A stretch of 64,000 nt of DNA from JBBRBB01 sp038206235 (lineage in GTDB: Bacteria > Bacteroidota > Bacteroidia > Chitinophagales > Chitinophagaceae): NCBI GenBank assembly GCA_038206235.1, contig JBBRBB010000002.1, forward strand, positions 124,001-188,000, given 5' to 3'. This document shows, piece after piece, positions 7,621 to 16,184 of the stretch. Both the position numbers and the translations under genes were made by a program. Every line of letters begins with the position of its first letter. The stretch's first letter is position 1. Below the pieces are notes generated by a model. The model was not told the origin of the DNA, made no database searches, and saw nothing but the letters and a program-made list of their open reading frames with translations.

Positions 7621-9279
7621 TCACTTTTCCTGCATCGCCTCTTGAATTGTGTGTAATAACTTTTCTGTTTCTCCTGTGTCTTCATTTTCTATTTTACCTT
7701 TTGCTATCGCTTTTTCTGCCCACACTTTGGCTGAAGCAAAATCTCTTGCTTTATATAATGCTGCAGCATAAGTGTCCATTATATAGTAAGGTGTGTTATC
7801 ATTCATATAAGGCATAAGCCAGGATGCCGCTTGCTTCATCACCAATGTATCGTCAGCATTTTCATATAAATCCCATACAATATTATTAAGCCAATCTGCA
7901 GATGCACCATTTTCATTTATATATTGCTGCATCACGTTTGCATATTCTTTCCATTGTTTTGTTTTCTGATAATATCGTGTCTGTACATTGAAGGGATTTT
8001 GTTGTCCCGGTTCATACACTTTAAACTTCCATCCTGTATATAGAGTGAGCGCATTTTCTCCGAGTCCTTTTTCTCCTGTTGAACATGCGTTAAGAAATTG
8101 AAGTATTGCAGCACATAAATGTAGATAGTTTTTATGCACTGAATCATACGGCTCTTTTTCCTTAATATAAGGCAAACAAAAAAATCTGCCGATACCGCCT
8201 TGTGCTGTAAAATCATTGTGATTCATATCAGCAACAGTTAAATAATGACGCCTGGAAAGTGAAAGGGAATCCATTATTCCAAAAAGAGCTTCTTTACGCC
8301 CCACACAAAAAACAGGTATGCCGTTATAAAAGCTAAGCCGTTGATTATAGAATGGATAATATTTTGATGTATAAACTTTTTCCAAATATCCAAAGTCTGT
8401 TGTGTACCCAAAATCTGAATCAAGAGGAACAATTCCGGTAACGCTTTTATAACCCTGCCCAATGTAAACAATTGAAGAATTGGCTCCATAACTATGACCC
8501 ATTAAAAAAATCTGTTTGCTCTCCGTTATGTGGTTTGTTTTGCAGTAATTAATAAGAAAAGTAAAATCCTCAAAACTGGCGCTGTTATCACCAGTTCCAA
8601 CCTGCCAATCTAGTTTATTACCGAACCGATCTACATAGTTAGAGCCATCGTTTTTCTGGAAAGCGCTCACTATTACAATATACCCGTTTGAGGCAAGGTA
8701 TTCGTGAAGTAAAAAATTTTCATCAACTGTTCCTCCTAATCCTTCATGATAAATAATAACCGGGAATTCACCACCTAGGGCTGCAGCATTTTTGTGTGCT
8801 GTAGTATTTGCCGAGATATAATTTTCAAAAATTTTGTCTCTTGTTTTTTCAAGCAGGGTTGTATCGCCTGCAAAACTTTTTTTCCCGATATTTCCCTCTG
8901 CTGCATAAAGCTTTGAATATTTGTATTGATATTTTTTCAGGGCTTCAAAAAAAAGATGAGTGTCCTCATTTTCAGGGAATTGAAAATAGTCTTTCAATTG
9001 CATTACCGGACCATTGCTATTTGCAGCAGGATACCAGATACTTAATAAGATGGGACGCCCAGCTTTTTTATTTTTTAATGGTGATGTTGAATCGCCTAAT
9101 GATAAGTCATATTGTCTTGTTGTATCAAATACACAAATACTTTTAAAGCCTACTTTGTATTTTCCGAGTTTCAGGTCTGACCAGTATGCAGGCAAAGACT
9201 GAGCATTTCCTGAAATAGCGGCGATGAAAAAAAGAAGAAATAATTTTATCACTGGTGCTGCTTGAATTTTTTGTTTCAT
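7621..9279 (-). CDS. Secreted alpha/beta hydrolase with a C-terminal TPR-like region
   Basis: A 552-residue exported protein with a signal peptide (about 1-27, ending SGNAQ). The hydrolase core (about 75-400) has PVIIYHEGLGG near the oxyanion hole, the nucleophile elbow GHSYGANS (Ser263) and a likely catalytic His in DMNHNDF. The shape recalls the dienelactone hydrolase/PAF-acetylhydrolase-like esterases of Bacteroidota. The last 100 residues are helical, with a TPR-like repeat (DFASAKVWAEKAIAKG). It acts in the periplasm or outside the cell on an unknown ester. It is monocistronic, with a possible D-repeat (9316-9354) in the upstream region. Confidence 0.75.
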   Translation of the reverse strand: MKQKIQAAPVIKLFLLFFIAAISGNAQSLPAYWSDLKLGKYKVGFKSICVFDTTRQYDLSLGDSTSPLKNKKAGRPILLSIWYPAANSNGPVMQLKDYFQFPENEDTHLFFEALKKYQYKYSKLYAAEGNIGKKSFAGDTTLLEKTRDKIFENYISANTTAHKNAAALGGEFPVIIYHEGLGGTVDENFLLHEYLASNGYIVIVSAFQKNDGSNYVDRFGNKLDWQVGTGDNSASFEDFTFLINYCKTNHITESKQIFLMGHSYGANSSIVYIGQGYKSVTGIVPLDSDFGYTTDFGYLEKVYTSKYYPFYNQRLSFYNGIPVFCVGRKEALFGIMDSLSLSRRHYLTVADMNHNDFTAQGGIGRFFCLPYIKEKEPYDSVHKNYLHLCAAILQFLNACSTGEKGLGENALTLYTGWKFKVYEPGQQNPFNVQTRYYQKTKQWKEYANVMQQYINENGASADWLNNIVWDLYENADDTLVMKQAASWLMPYMNDNTPYYIMDTYAAALYKARDFASAKVWAEKAIAKGKIENEDTGETEKLLHTIQEAMQEK

Positions 9280-9315
9280 ATGGGGATTTTTTAAGGATAA
9301 GTAAAATAATAACCT

Positions 9316-9354
9316 AAGTTAAGGTAGTTCAGCTAATCTGCCATCCGATTTTTC
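9316..9354. repeat. Repeat family D, copy 1
   Basis: AAGTTAAGGTAGTTCAGCTA and the following CTGCCATC..TTTTT recur at 9762-9799 in the same orientation with only a few changes. The second copy lies directly after a family B palindrome, so B and D may form one composite unit. Confidence 0.6.
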
Positions 9355-9364
9355 ATGAAAATTT

Positions 9365-9532
9365 TTACATCTGCACTTTTACCGCAACTGCATTTCCATT
9401 TTGTTTGAAGCGTATATCTTTTGCATTGTATTCTGCAGTTGTTTCTGTATCATAATTTTTGCCTGAAGGATGATTCTTTAATTTTTTAAATTGCGACCAG
9501 CTTATGTTTGTATCAGTTCCGGTTAGAGACAT
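9365..9532 (-). pseudogene. Truncated DUF922-like fragment
   Basis: A 56-codon frame (MSLTGTDTNISWSQF to the end AVAVKVQM) resembles the N-terminal beta region of the 4080-4601 protein. Both have a SWSxF start, a P-G spacing and a final GNAV strand. It ends before the HExxH helix, so it cannot be an active protease. The frame could extend upstream to 9637, but that sequence does not look coding. Confidence 0.5.
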
Positions 9533-9707
9533 GGCTTTTAAAATTGATTGTGAAGATAAGAACACTGCATAAGATGCTGAACACGAATGCCCACGCCTCA
9601 ATCTTAGCCAGCACTGGAAATTTGAATATAGCAACACAGGCTTTTATAAACTACAATAAGTCAAGCATTGTGCCCTGCCGCATTATTTAGAATTAGAGTA
9701 ATACAAC

Positions 9708-9753
9708 GCAGGGTCTCATGCCAGGCACATAAGCTATGCAATGAAGACCCTGC
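9708..9753. repeat. Repeat family B, intact hairpin
   Basis: GCAGGGTCT and AGACCCTGC form a perfect 9-bp inverted repeat around a 28-base loop. This is the best-preserved copy of the family. Confidence 0.75.
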
Positions 9754-9761
9754 TACGACTT

Positions 9762-9859
9762 AAGTTAAGATAGTTCAGCTAAACTGCCATCTGGTTTTTG
9801 TTTTTAATCCAATACAGGGTCCTATGCCACACACATTAGCTATGCAATGAAGACCCTGC
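9762..9859. repeat. Repeat D copy 2 followed by repeat B copy 3
   Basis: 9762-9799 repeats the D unit seen at 9316. From 9814 a CAGGGTC arm and from 9851 AGACCCTGC form another B hairpin, sharing the internal TATGCAATGA with copy 2. Apart from these repeats, no gene is seen between 9638 and 9972. Confidence 0.7.
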
Positions 9860-9972
9860 TACGACTAAATATGAAAAATTGTTGACAGGCATCGAACCTA
9901 TGATTTAAAAAATTAGTTTCAAGTTATAAAATACATGGTTATAAACATACCGGGCATCTTGTAGACGCAGGA

Positions 9973-10168
9973 TTATTCGTGTGTTGTTTTTGCCAATTCC
10001 ATTATATATCCAGGTGTTTCCGGGTCGCCTTTAAAAAAATTTCCTTTTTTACCCATTGATAAGGCCCAGCGATCAAGCCATGATATTCCCCAACTTCCAT
10101 ACACCGTAACTTTTGTCAAATATGCTTCATCTTCCAGGGCATGGCCCAAAGAAATAAATTCGTAATTA
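9973..10168 (-). pseudogene. Displaced C-terminal part of the deacetylase
   Basis: One extra A in the A6 tract would let the upstream frame read on as NNYEFISLGHALEDEAY and end GYIMELAKTTHE at the stop 9973-9975. This is a natural NodB C-terminus. Without the correction the segment has no start of its own. Confidence 0.65.
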
Positions 10169-10913
10169 TTTTTTCATACATAATTGCAAGTTCATTAAGA
10201 TAGTCAGCATTGATAGCGTTCGAGTGTATCAAAAGAATATGTTTAATATTACGCCCAAATATTTTTTTTGCCTGGCTTTCATAGTACTTCAGTTTTTTTT
10301 CCATGTAAACAATATAAGCAGTACCAATTGATTTCATCAGGGTTGTATCTCTTTTTACCATGGCACTATCATATGCCAATGCGAATATCCAATCAGAATT
10401 ATCAATTGTTACGGGCGCTTCCATATACCCTGAATTTACCAGGAATACATGCAATGAATCCGCTTTTTCTTTTGATACACCAATATGCAGATAAGGATGC
10501 CTGAAATACTTCAATGTTTTACCATAACCAGCCATCAAGGGTTTTGTTAGTTTTTCTCCTTTAATGATATCATCAAAATATTCCGTACAGTTTACATGGT
10601 GATAATCCAGGTGCGAAAAACTATGATTGCCCAGGTCCATTTCTGCATCAAGCCACATTCCAAGCAGGTTTATTTTCGCAGTATCCTGCCCCTTAGCATC
10701 ATATAATTTATCCTCATTCACAAACCCGGTTGCCGGGATATTATGCTTATTTAATGCCGATAATATTTTTCTTGTTATCGTTTGCGGGCACTCATTGCTT
10801 TTAAAACTCAAAGCAACAACTGGTAAGTCATCTATTGTGAAACAAACCTGGTTTTTTTGGCCATAACATAATGATGCGAAAAAAAATAAAATGGAAAATG
10901 CGGATGTTCTCAT
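10116..10913 (-). CDS. Polysaccharide deacetylase, frameshifted near the C-terminus
   Basis: A secreted NodB-type deacetylase. A signal peptide (about 1-19) is followed by FTIDDLP (Asp28-Asp29, the FTFDDGP equivalent), GNHSFSH (His97 and His101, metal ligands) and RHPYL. The family removes acetyl groups from N-acetylglucosamine polymers such as peptidoglycan, PNAG or chitin. The last 20 residues of this frame are out of register: at an A6 run (complement of 10169-10174) the true frame moves by one base and continues to 9973. The intact protein would be about 312 residues. Whether this is a mutation or a read error cannot be told here. Confidence 0.8.
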   Translation of the reverse strand: MRTSAFSILFFFASLCYGQKNQVCFTIDDLPVVALSFKSNECPQTITRKILSALNKHNIPATGFVNEDKLYDAKGQDTAKINLLGMWLDAEMDLGNHSFSHLDYHHVNCTEYFDDIIKGEKLTKPLMAGYGKTLKYFRHPYLHIGVSKEKADSLHVFLVNSGYMEAPVTIDNSDWIFALAYDSAMVKRDTTLMKSIGTAYIVYMEKKLKYYESQAKKIFGRNIKHILLIHSNAINADYLNELAIMYEKIITNLFLWAMPWKMKHI

Positions 10914-10994
10914 GTTGATCAGACCTTGATAAAACTTATTCTTATGTCAAGGGTTTGTTGTTATTCCTCTTTCGAATGACTGGTTCGGAAAAAC

Positions 10995-11300
10995 TCAATA
11001 AAAAAACCTTCTCGGTGGTTTTTTTTCCTGTTGGGTTGTATTATCCTTACTGTCGCTATTATCATTATTAGCTGCTGGCAAAACTTCAGTAGCATTAGCT
11101 TCTTTCATTGCAGGGAAAACTGTATCAGCAGCCACTCTTTCTGTTACCAGGCGTTTGCCATCAAATGAAAACAGCAATACAAATGCAGGTTCCTCATCCC
11201 CGCAAATAAATTTTTGCACCGGGCCGAAAAATTCTTTTAGCTGCGCTACATCACAGGTGGGGAGAAATAGTCTTAATACCAGGGGGTCATAGAGGAGCAT
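10995..11300 (-). CDS. Hypothetical protein, 101 residues
   Basis: A short frame with a globular-looking N-terminal part (MLLYDPLVLRLF to about residue 70), followed by an Asn/Asp/Ser/Lys-rich tail ending KKPPRRFFY. No signal peptide, membrane segment or motif I recognise. It sits between the deacetylase and the M16 gene on the same strand. It might be a remnant of a larger gene. Confidence 0.35.
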   Translation of the reverse strand: MLLYDPLVLRLFLPTCDVAQLKEFFGPVQKFICGDEEPAFVLLFSFDGKRLVTERVAADTVFPAMKEANATEVLPAANNDNSDSKDNTTQQEKKPPRRFFY

Positions 11301-11422
11301 GAGAATATTTTTGAAAATTAATAATCATAGTCTTCCGGCAATATCATCCCATTCTTATTTTTAGGTTGCAATGTTTTTGGTTTTTAGAAAATTTCTTAAA
11401 CAAAATAATTTTCGGTAGCAAA

Positions 11423-11467
11423 GGCACAAGTACGCTATACACATTGTCAGTGCTGCATACTTGCGCC
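11423..11467. repeat. Repeat family A, copy at the M16 3' flank
   Basis: GGCACAAGTA and TACTTGCGCC form a 10-bp inverted repeat with one mismatch, 45 bases overall. It lies about 120 bases downstream of the M16 stop. Confidence 0.65.
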
Positions 11468-11602
11468 AGTATGGGCATTCTTGGTGAACACCAAAAAAGG
11501 TTGCATGTGCCCGGAAAAAAGATTAAATCTTGAATATAAAAGTGGTTGGCAAGGAATTTTATACCTCTTGTTGCTGAGGAGAGATTTCTGTTTTTGGTTT
11601 TA

Positions 11603-14350
11603 TCAAAAATCACCGGCTTTTACAATCACCAGCTTTTCGGGCTTAATATATTTACGAATAGCCTCATTTACCTGCTCAACTGTAAGAGCTGCAATCTGTT
11701 TTTCCTGCTCTGCCTCAAAAGCCATAGTTCTGCCAAGTCTTAAATTGTTGTTGAGTTTATACACCAGCCCCCGGTCCTCTGCACGGTCCACCTGCTGGTT
11801 TTGCAGGTATCCACTTTTGGCTGCTTTTAATTCATCGGCTGTAATGCCATCTTTAATTATCTTCTCCAGTTCTTCTTTCACTGCTTTTTCCAATTTGGCA
11901 AGATTATCGGGATTATAGATAGCGAAAGAGCCAAAGCCACCGCTTTTATCCCAACTGCTTGCATACACCCATGAACTAACACCATAGCTAATGCCCTCTT
12001 TCTGTCGTATGCGTGTTGCCAATCTTGAATTAAGGAAGCCGCCCCCTAAAATAAAATTGCCCAGCGTAAGCGCAGGATAATCGGCGTCATCATCGCGTAA
12101 CGGTAAATTCATTCCGGCAACATACGTGGCATTCTTTTTATCGGGTGTATTAATCTTTTTATCTGCGGCAGGCACATCGAAATATTTATCTTCTTCACGC
12201 ATATAAGCCTGTGCGCTGCCCCAGTTTTGAAGCATGTTGTTAAGCTCTTGTGTGATGGCCTGTTCATCACAATCACCTACAACTGCTGCGGTTGCATTGG
12301 AACTATTATAAAATTCTTTGTAGAACGATTTTATATCATCCAGCGTTGTGCTTTTTATCGCATCAGTTTGTTCATCGTAACTCATAACATAATTAATATC
12401 GCCTTTAGGATAAGGATTCAGCAACCTGCTGCTTTCATTAAATGCAAGAGACTGTGGCTCACTTTTCTGTTGTTCTATATTGGAAAGTTGTTCTTGCCTT
12501 AGCGCTTCAAATTCATTTTGCGGGAAGGAGGGTTGATGTAACATTTCATTTACCAACTGCAACACTTTTACAAAATTATCACGTGTGCTTTCTATGGAAA
12601 CAACTGCCGTTTGACCGCCGCCATACATATATACACGGGATTGCAGCTTATCCAGCGTGTCATTTAACTGCTGCCGGGTTTTATTCGCTGTACCACGGCG
12701 AAGCATCTCTGCTGTAAGCTGTGTGATAGTCGCCTTATTCTGTAAACTGGTTGCGCTTCCATATCGAATGGTAACCATGGCGTTTACCGTGTTGCCGCGT
12801 GTAGTTTTGGAAAGCATAATATATTTAGCTCCTCCCGCAATGTCGCCGGTTTTACTGCGCTTGTCAATATTAGCCGGTGAGGGATCAAATGCCTCTGCAT
12901 TTGCCAAAGCCTGCTGACCTTTATAATCTTTCACTAATGCTGTTACATCGGGGGCTGGTGGAATGGTAGCCCGGTCTGGCTTTTTATCAGGAATAAAAAT
13001 TCCCACAGTTCTGTTAGATGGTTTAAAATAGGTTTTTGCCACCCGGTTTACGTCATCAACAGTTACCTTCTTTAAATTATCACGATAAATAAAAGCCATA
13101 CGCCAATCGCCCTCTGCCAGGTATTCGCTCATAGCAAGACCAATTTGTTCTGAATTACGATAAAACAATTCAAAGTCTTTCAGCAATTTGTTTCTTCCCC
13201 TTTCCACTTCTTCGGATGTTATAGCATTAATACTGATGCTATCGAGAACATTCATCATGATTTTCTTTGCTTCATCGAGTGATTTTTCTTTCAGCACATC
13301 TGCAGAGAAATAAATAAATCCGGGATCCTTTAATGCAGCAGCCCATCCCCATTCAGATGATGCTCTTTGTGTTTCTATCAGCGCTTTGTACAACCGGCCT
13401 GAGGGCTGATTGGTAAGCACTTCATTCAGAATATCAAGCACAGCATAGTCAGGATGTGTGCCGGAAGGAATATGATAAGCAGAAGATACCACCTGCACAT
13501 CTCCCACCCGGCGCAATTGAACAAAGCGTTCACCGTCCTGCACAGGTTCGAAAGTATAAGAATCTTCCAGCTTACGTGTGGGTTTGGGTATAGAGCTAAA
13601 ATATTGATTTACCAGCTGCAATGTTTTGGCTTCATCAATTTTGCCCGTAACCATCAGCACTGCATTATCAGGCTGGTAATATTTTTTGTAAAAAGCCTGC
13701 AGGCTTTCGATGGGAACGCGTTCAATATCTTCTTTTGAACCGATGGTAGATTTGCCATAGTTATGCCACAGGTATGCGGCAGATAGTACACGCTCCATTA
13801 AAACAGAAGAGGGATAGTTTTCGCCCATCTCAAATTCATTTCTTACAACAGAAAATTCACTCTCAAGGTCTTTCTTTGCAATGAATGAATTTATCATGCG
13901 GTCACTTTCAAGATCTAGCGCCCATTTGAGATTTTCATCAGTTTCAGTAAATGTTTCAAAGTAATTGGTTCTATCGTACCACGTTGAGCCGTTTGGATAT
14001 GAGCCGTGATCGGTTAGCTCTTTGGGAATGTTGGTATGTTTTTTCGAACCTTTAAATACCATGTGCTCGAGCAAATGAGCCATACCTGTTTCACCATAAC
14101 CCTCCACTCGTGAGCCCACCAGGTAAGTCATGTTTACAGTAATGGTTGGCTTAGATGGATCAGGGAAGAGCAATACTCTTAAACCATTGTTCAGCTTGTA
14201 TTCTGTAATGCCTTCTACGGAAGTAATTTTTACCGGGGCTTTTAATGATGGTTTTACTGCTGATTTCGTTTGTGCATTGGCAGCAGCGAGAAAACATGCA
14301 GGCAGATATATCAACAGGCATGCTTTTTTGAAGAGGTTGTGAGTAGTCAT
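11603..14350 (-). CDS. Secreted M16 (insulinase-like) zinc peptidase, two-domain
   Basis: A 915-residue protein with a signal peptide (about 1-27) and two M16 halves. The N-terminal half has the inverted zinc motif HLLEH (92-96) and the downstream glutamate in SEFSVVRNEFEMGEN, so it is catalytic. The C-terminal half lacks HxxEH and is the usual inactive partner. Such periplasmic peptidases degrade small peptides, often left over from protein turnover. The gene appears monocistronic. Its last 175 bases have a near-identical copy at 7351-7525. Confidence 0.9.
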   Translation of the reverse strand: MTTHNLFKKACLLIYLPACFLAAANAQTKSAVKPSLKAPVKITSVEGITEYKLNNGLRVLLFPDPSKPTITVNMTYLVGSRVEGYGETGMAHLLEHMVFKGSKKHTNIPKELTDHGSYPNGSTWYDRTNYFETFTETDENLKWALDLESDRMINSFIAKKDLESEFSVVRNEFEMGENYPSSVLMERVLSAAYLWHNYGKSTIGSKEDIERVPIESLQAFYKKYYQPDNAVLMVTGKIDEAKTLQLVNQYFSSIPKPTRKLEDSYTFEPVQDGERFVQLRRVGDVQVVSSAYHIPSGTHPDYAVLDILNEVLTNQPSGRLYKALIETQRASSEWGWAAALKDPGFIYFSADVLKEKSLDEAKKIMMNVLDSISINAITSEEVERGRNKLLKDFELFYRNSEQIGLAMSEYLAEGDWRMAFIYRDNLKKVTVDDVNRVAKTYFKPSNRTVGIFIPDKKPDRATIPPAPDVTALVKDYKGQQALANAEAFDPSPANIDKRSKTGDIAGGAKYIMLSKTTRGNTVNAMVTIRYGSATSLQNKATITQLTAEMLRRGTANKTRQQLNDTLDKLQSRVYMYGGGQTAVVSIESTRDNFVKVLQLVNEMLHQPSFPQNEFEALRQEQLSNIEQQKSEPQSLAFNESSRLLNPYPKGDINYVMSYDEQTDAIKSTTLDDIKSFYKEFYNSSNATAAVVGDCDEQAITQELNNMLQNWGSAQAYMREEDKYFDVPAADKKINTPDKKNATYVAGMNLPLRDDDADYPALTLGNFILGGGFLNSRLATRIRQKEGISYGVSSWVYASSWDKSGGFGSFAIYNPDNLAKLEKAVKEELEKIIKDGITADELKAAKSGYLQNQQVDRAEDRGLVYKLNNNLRLGRTMAFEAEQEKQIAALTVEQVNEAIRKYIKPEKLVIVKAGDF

Positions 14351-14470
14351 ATAGAGAGGTTTAAAGATGAGAGCTAAAGTTACAAATAATCGCCTGGTAT
14401 GAGACTTTCTTTTTTAGTAACGTGCTGAAGAATGAGAACTATAATCAGCGCTTCCGTTTAAATCGTTTTA

Positions 14471-14530
14471 ACGGAGTTTTTGATGCAAAGGGCATAATAG
14501 TTTTTTAAATTTGAAAAGATAATTTAATTT
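14471..14530. repeat. Repeat family C, copy 2
   Basis: ACGGAGTTTTTGATGCAAAG and its A/T-rich tail match 6431-6496 in the same orientation. Confidence 0.6.
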
Positions 14531-14580
14531 GTGTTGATTAAGTATATTCTGCTTTATTAGAATTAATTGGCAGCTTGTAA

Positions 14581-14625
14581 GGCACAAATAGCTCTGCACA
14601 TATCTACGCAACTTATACTTGCGCC
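14581..14625. repeat. Repeat family A, copy bordering the M15 remnant
   Basis: GGCACAAATA and TACTTGCGCC, 45 bases overall, the same length as the copy at 11423-11467. After AGTTTGGGG the stranded M15 tail starts directly. Confidence 0.65.
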
Positions 14626-14633
14626 AGTTTGGG

Positions 14634-14699
14634 GAAATCAGGCAGGCCATATTCAGTGGGTGGTCATCAGGATCATATTCACTTGAGTGTTGATTGATA
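14634..14699 (+). pseudogene. Stranded 3' end of an M15-type peptidase gene
   Basis: The frame KSGRPYSVGGHQDHIHLSVD followed by a stop matches the last 20 residues of the protein at 3537-3953, with three substitutions and several silent changes. It has no start or N-terminus. It begins right beside a family A palindrome. Confidence 0.8.
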
Positions 14700-14763
14700 A
14701 ACATTAACTACATCTAAGTGAAAATCTTCGTCCTGAAAAATTTTGGGTTAGAATAAATTATTT

Positions 14764-15231
14764 TTAATTCGGCCTTTTCATTCCCTTTTGGTCAATTTCC
14801 TTATTGCATTTACTTTCAGTGCAACTAAAAGATAAATTTTGCCACGCAGTGCCGGCTAATCCTTCAAGACTCAATCCGGTTTCAATCCTTTTTATAGTGA
14901 AAGAGAACGTCGCCCGGCTACTATCTTCTTTTGCCAGCGCCTCATTATATTTCCGCCGCGCGGCAGATATGGCTTTTTCTCCAGATACCATTCCGCTTTG
15001 ATCAATTTCCTGTGATTCATGCACTGCTAAATTCAAGGAAAGTTCCTTCCACGAACACCCTTTTTTGCAGGTAAGCTTAATCGCATCATTGTTTGACTCA
15101 ATGATAATTGAAAAGTTGGATGTTGCTTTTGTTGCTTCATTTTGAGCAAACAGACAATTAGTTGCTCCAAACACCAGTACACTGCAAAGTGCAATGTTGA
15201 TAATTAATAATTGTTGTTTTGACTTTTTCAT
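14764..15231 (-). CDS. Secreted hypothetical protein with two Cys-containing repeats
   Basis: A 155-residue protein with a clear signal peptide (about 1-30). The mature part seems to hold two related halves. One is CKKGCSWKELSLNL followed by EIDQSGM. The other is AWQNLSFSC with SKCNKEIDQKGM at the C-terminus. The paired cysteines suggest disulfides in the periplasm. I recognise no family. It sits just outside the Rhs-immunity cassette on the same strand, 450 bases away. Confidence 0.55.
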   Translation of the reverse strand: MKKSKQQLLIINIALCSVLVFGATNCLFAQNEATKATSNFSIIIESNNDAIKLTCKKGCSWKELSLNLAVHESQEIDQSGMVSGEKAISAARRKYNEALAKEDSSRATFSFTIKRIETGLSLEGLAGTAWQNLSFSCTESKCNKEIDQKGMKRPN

Positions 15232-15697
15232 GTTTTGTTTTTTTTTAAGTGATTTTATTAAAATTGCTTTGCATTTTTTTAGATTACGCCGGAGTTAATT
15301 TTATCCAACTCTGTAGAACAAAGTTTTTATTACATTTCTTCTTTGTTCATTAAATCATTCGTATCTCACGTTTGCTACATAAGACCATTATAAACCCGAA
15401 ACATCTAAGAGCACTGTAAGCTTAACGGGTGCTGAATCTTAATAACAATGTCATAGCCATCTTAAATCTTAAATAATGGCAGCCATCTTGCACGTGTGAT
15501 GATAATAAATAAACTCCATCTTTTTCCGCAATGGCTCTTCTTACCGGCATTTTTATTTTGAAGTTAATAGCTTATCCTTATTAAGTTTGTGCAAATATTC
15601 AGCTCTTGTAATTCTATTGCCGCAATGTCCCTGTCTAACGCGCAAAGCTATTTAGGAGACATTGCCGGGAAGGAAGAGAAGTAAGACATTCAGGACA
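15232..15697. other. 466-base gap with one inverted repeat
   Basis: No gene is seen. GCAATGTC (15622-15629) and GACATTGC (15658-15665) form a perfect 8-bp inverted repeat about 33 bases beyond the immunity gene stop. It could end transcription of the effector operon, although no T-run follows. Confidence 0.4.
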
Positions 15698-16168
15698 CTA
15701 CTTTTTCTTGATTATCTTATGGATATTTTCCACACTTCCTCTTGCTAGAGGGCTAAAAGGTAATTTCCAGTTTATATTTATTTCATCTAATATTTTTGGT
15801 GAAATTTCTATTACTTCATAGTCAGAAAACTTTATATGTATTGTTGATCTTTCTCCAAATTGGCTTAAAGCAATTTCCTTCATACTTTCTATTTTGCCGA
15901 TTCTTGACCTATCGATTAACCATGTATAATGTTTATCTGGGTCATTTTCATACATATAGTCTTTATAGTGGTTAAAGTCAAAGTTGATACTTTTTACTTT
16001 ATTAAATATAATTTTAAAAACAGGCTTTCTTCTTTTAAAAAACGAGGAATTTAAATGATCTGCCAAAACAATTAAAGATATACACTTATCCCAGTTTGAA
16101 AAATCAATATCAATTAGGATAGCATCGCTAAATATAGTTTTGATTAATTTATCTTTATTTTTTTCCAT
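15698..16168 (-). CDS. Putative immunity protein for the Rhs toxin
   Basis: A 156-residue soluble protein (from MEKNKDKL) starting 16 bases after the Rhs stop codon. The longer frame, to 16243, would overlap the Rhs coding end, so the internal ATG at 16166-16168 is preferred. It is AT-rich, with alternating beta-like segments (IHIKFSDYEVIEISPKIL), and I recognise no domain. Position directly behind an Rhs C-terminal toxin is the hallmark of a cognate immunity gene, which would bind and neutralise that toxin in the cytoplasm. The role rests on context only. Confidence 0.65.
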   Translation of the reverse strand: MEKNKDKLIKTIFSDAILIDIDFSNWDKCISLIVLADHLNSSFFKRRKPVFKIIFNKVKSINFDFNHYKDYMYENDPDKHYTWLIDRSRIGKIESMKEIALSQFGERSTIHIKFSDYEVIEISPKILDEININWKLPFSPLARGSVENIHKIIKKK

Positions 16169-16184
16169 AACACTTTTTTCGATA

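Noticed and set aside
7524..9859. Insertion sequence
   Set aside because: No transposase frame or target duplication is visible; only short palindromes are present.
11344..11613. 89-codon minus-strand ORF after the M16 gene
   Set aside because: It crosses palindrome A, has odd composition and resembles no protein.
14468..14704. 78-codon minus-strand ORF
   Set aside because: It is the antisense of repeat C, palindrome A and the M15 remnant.
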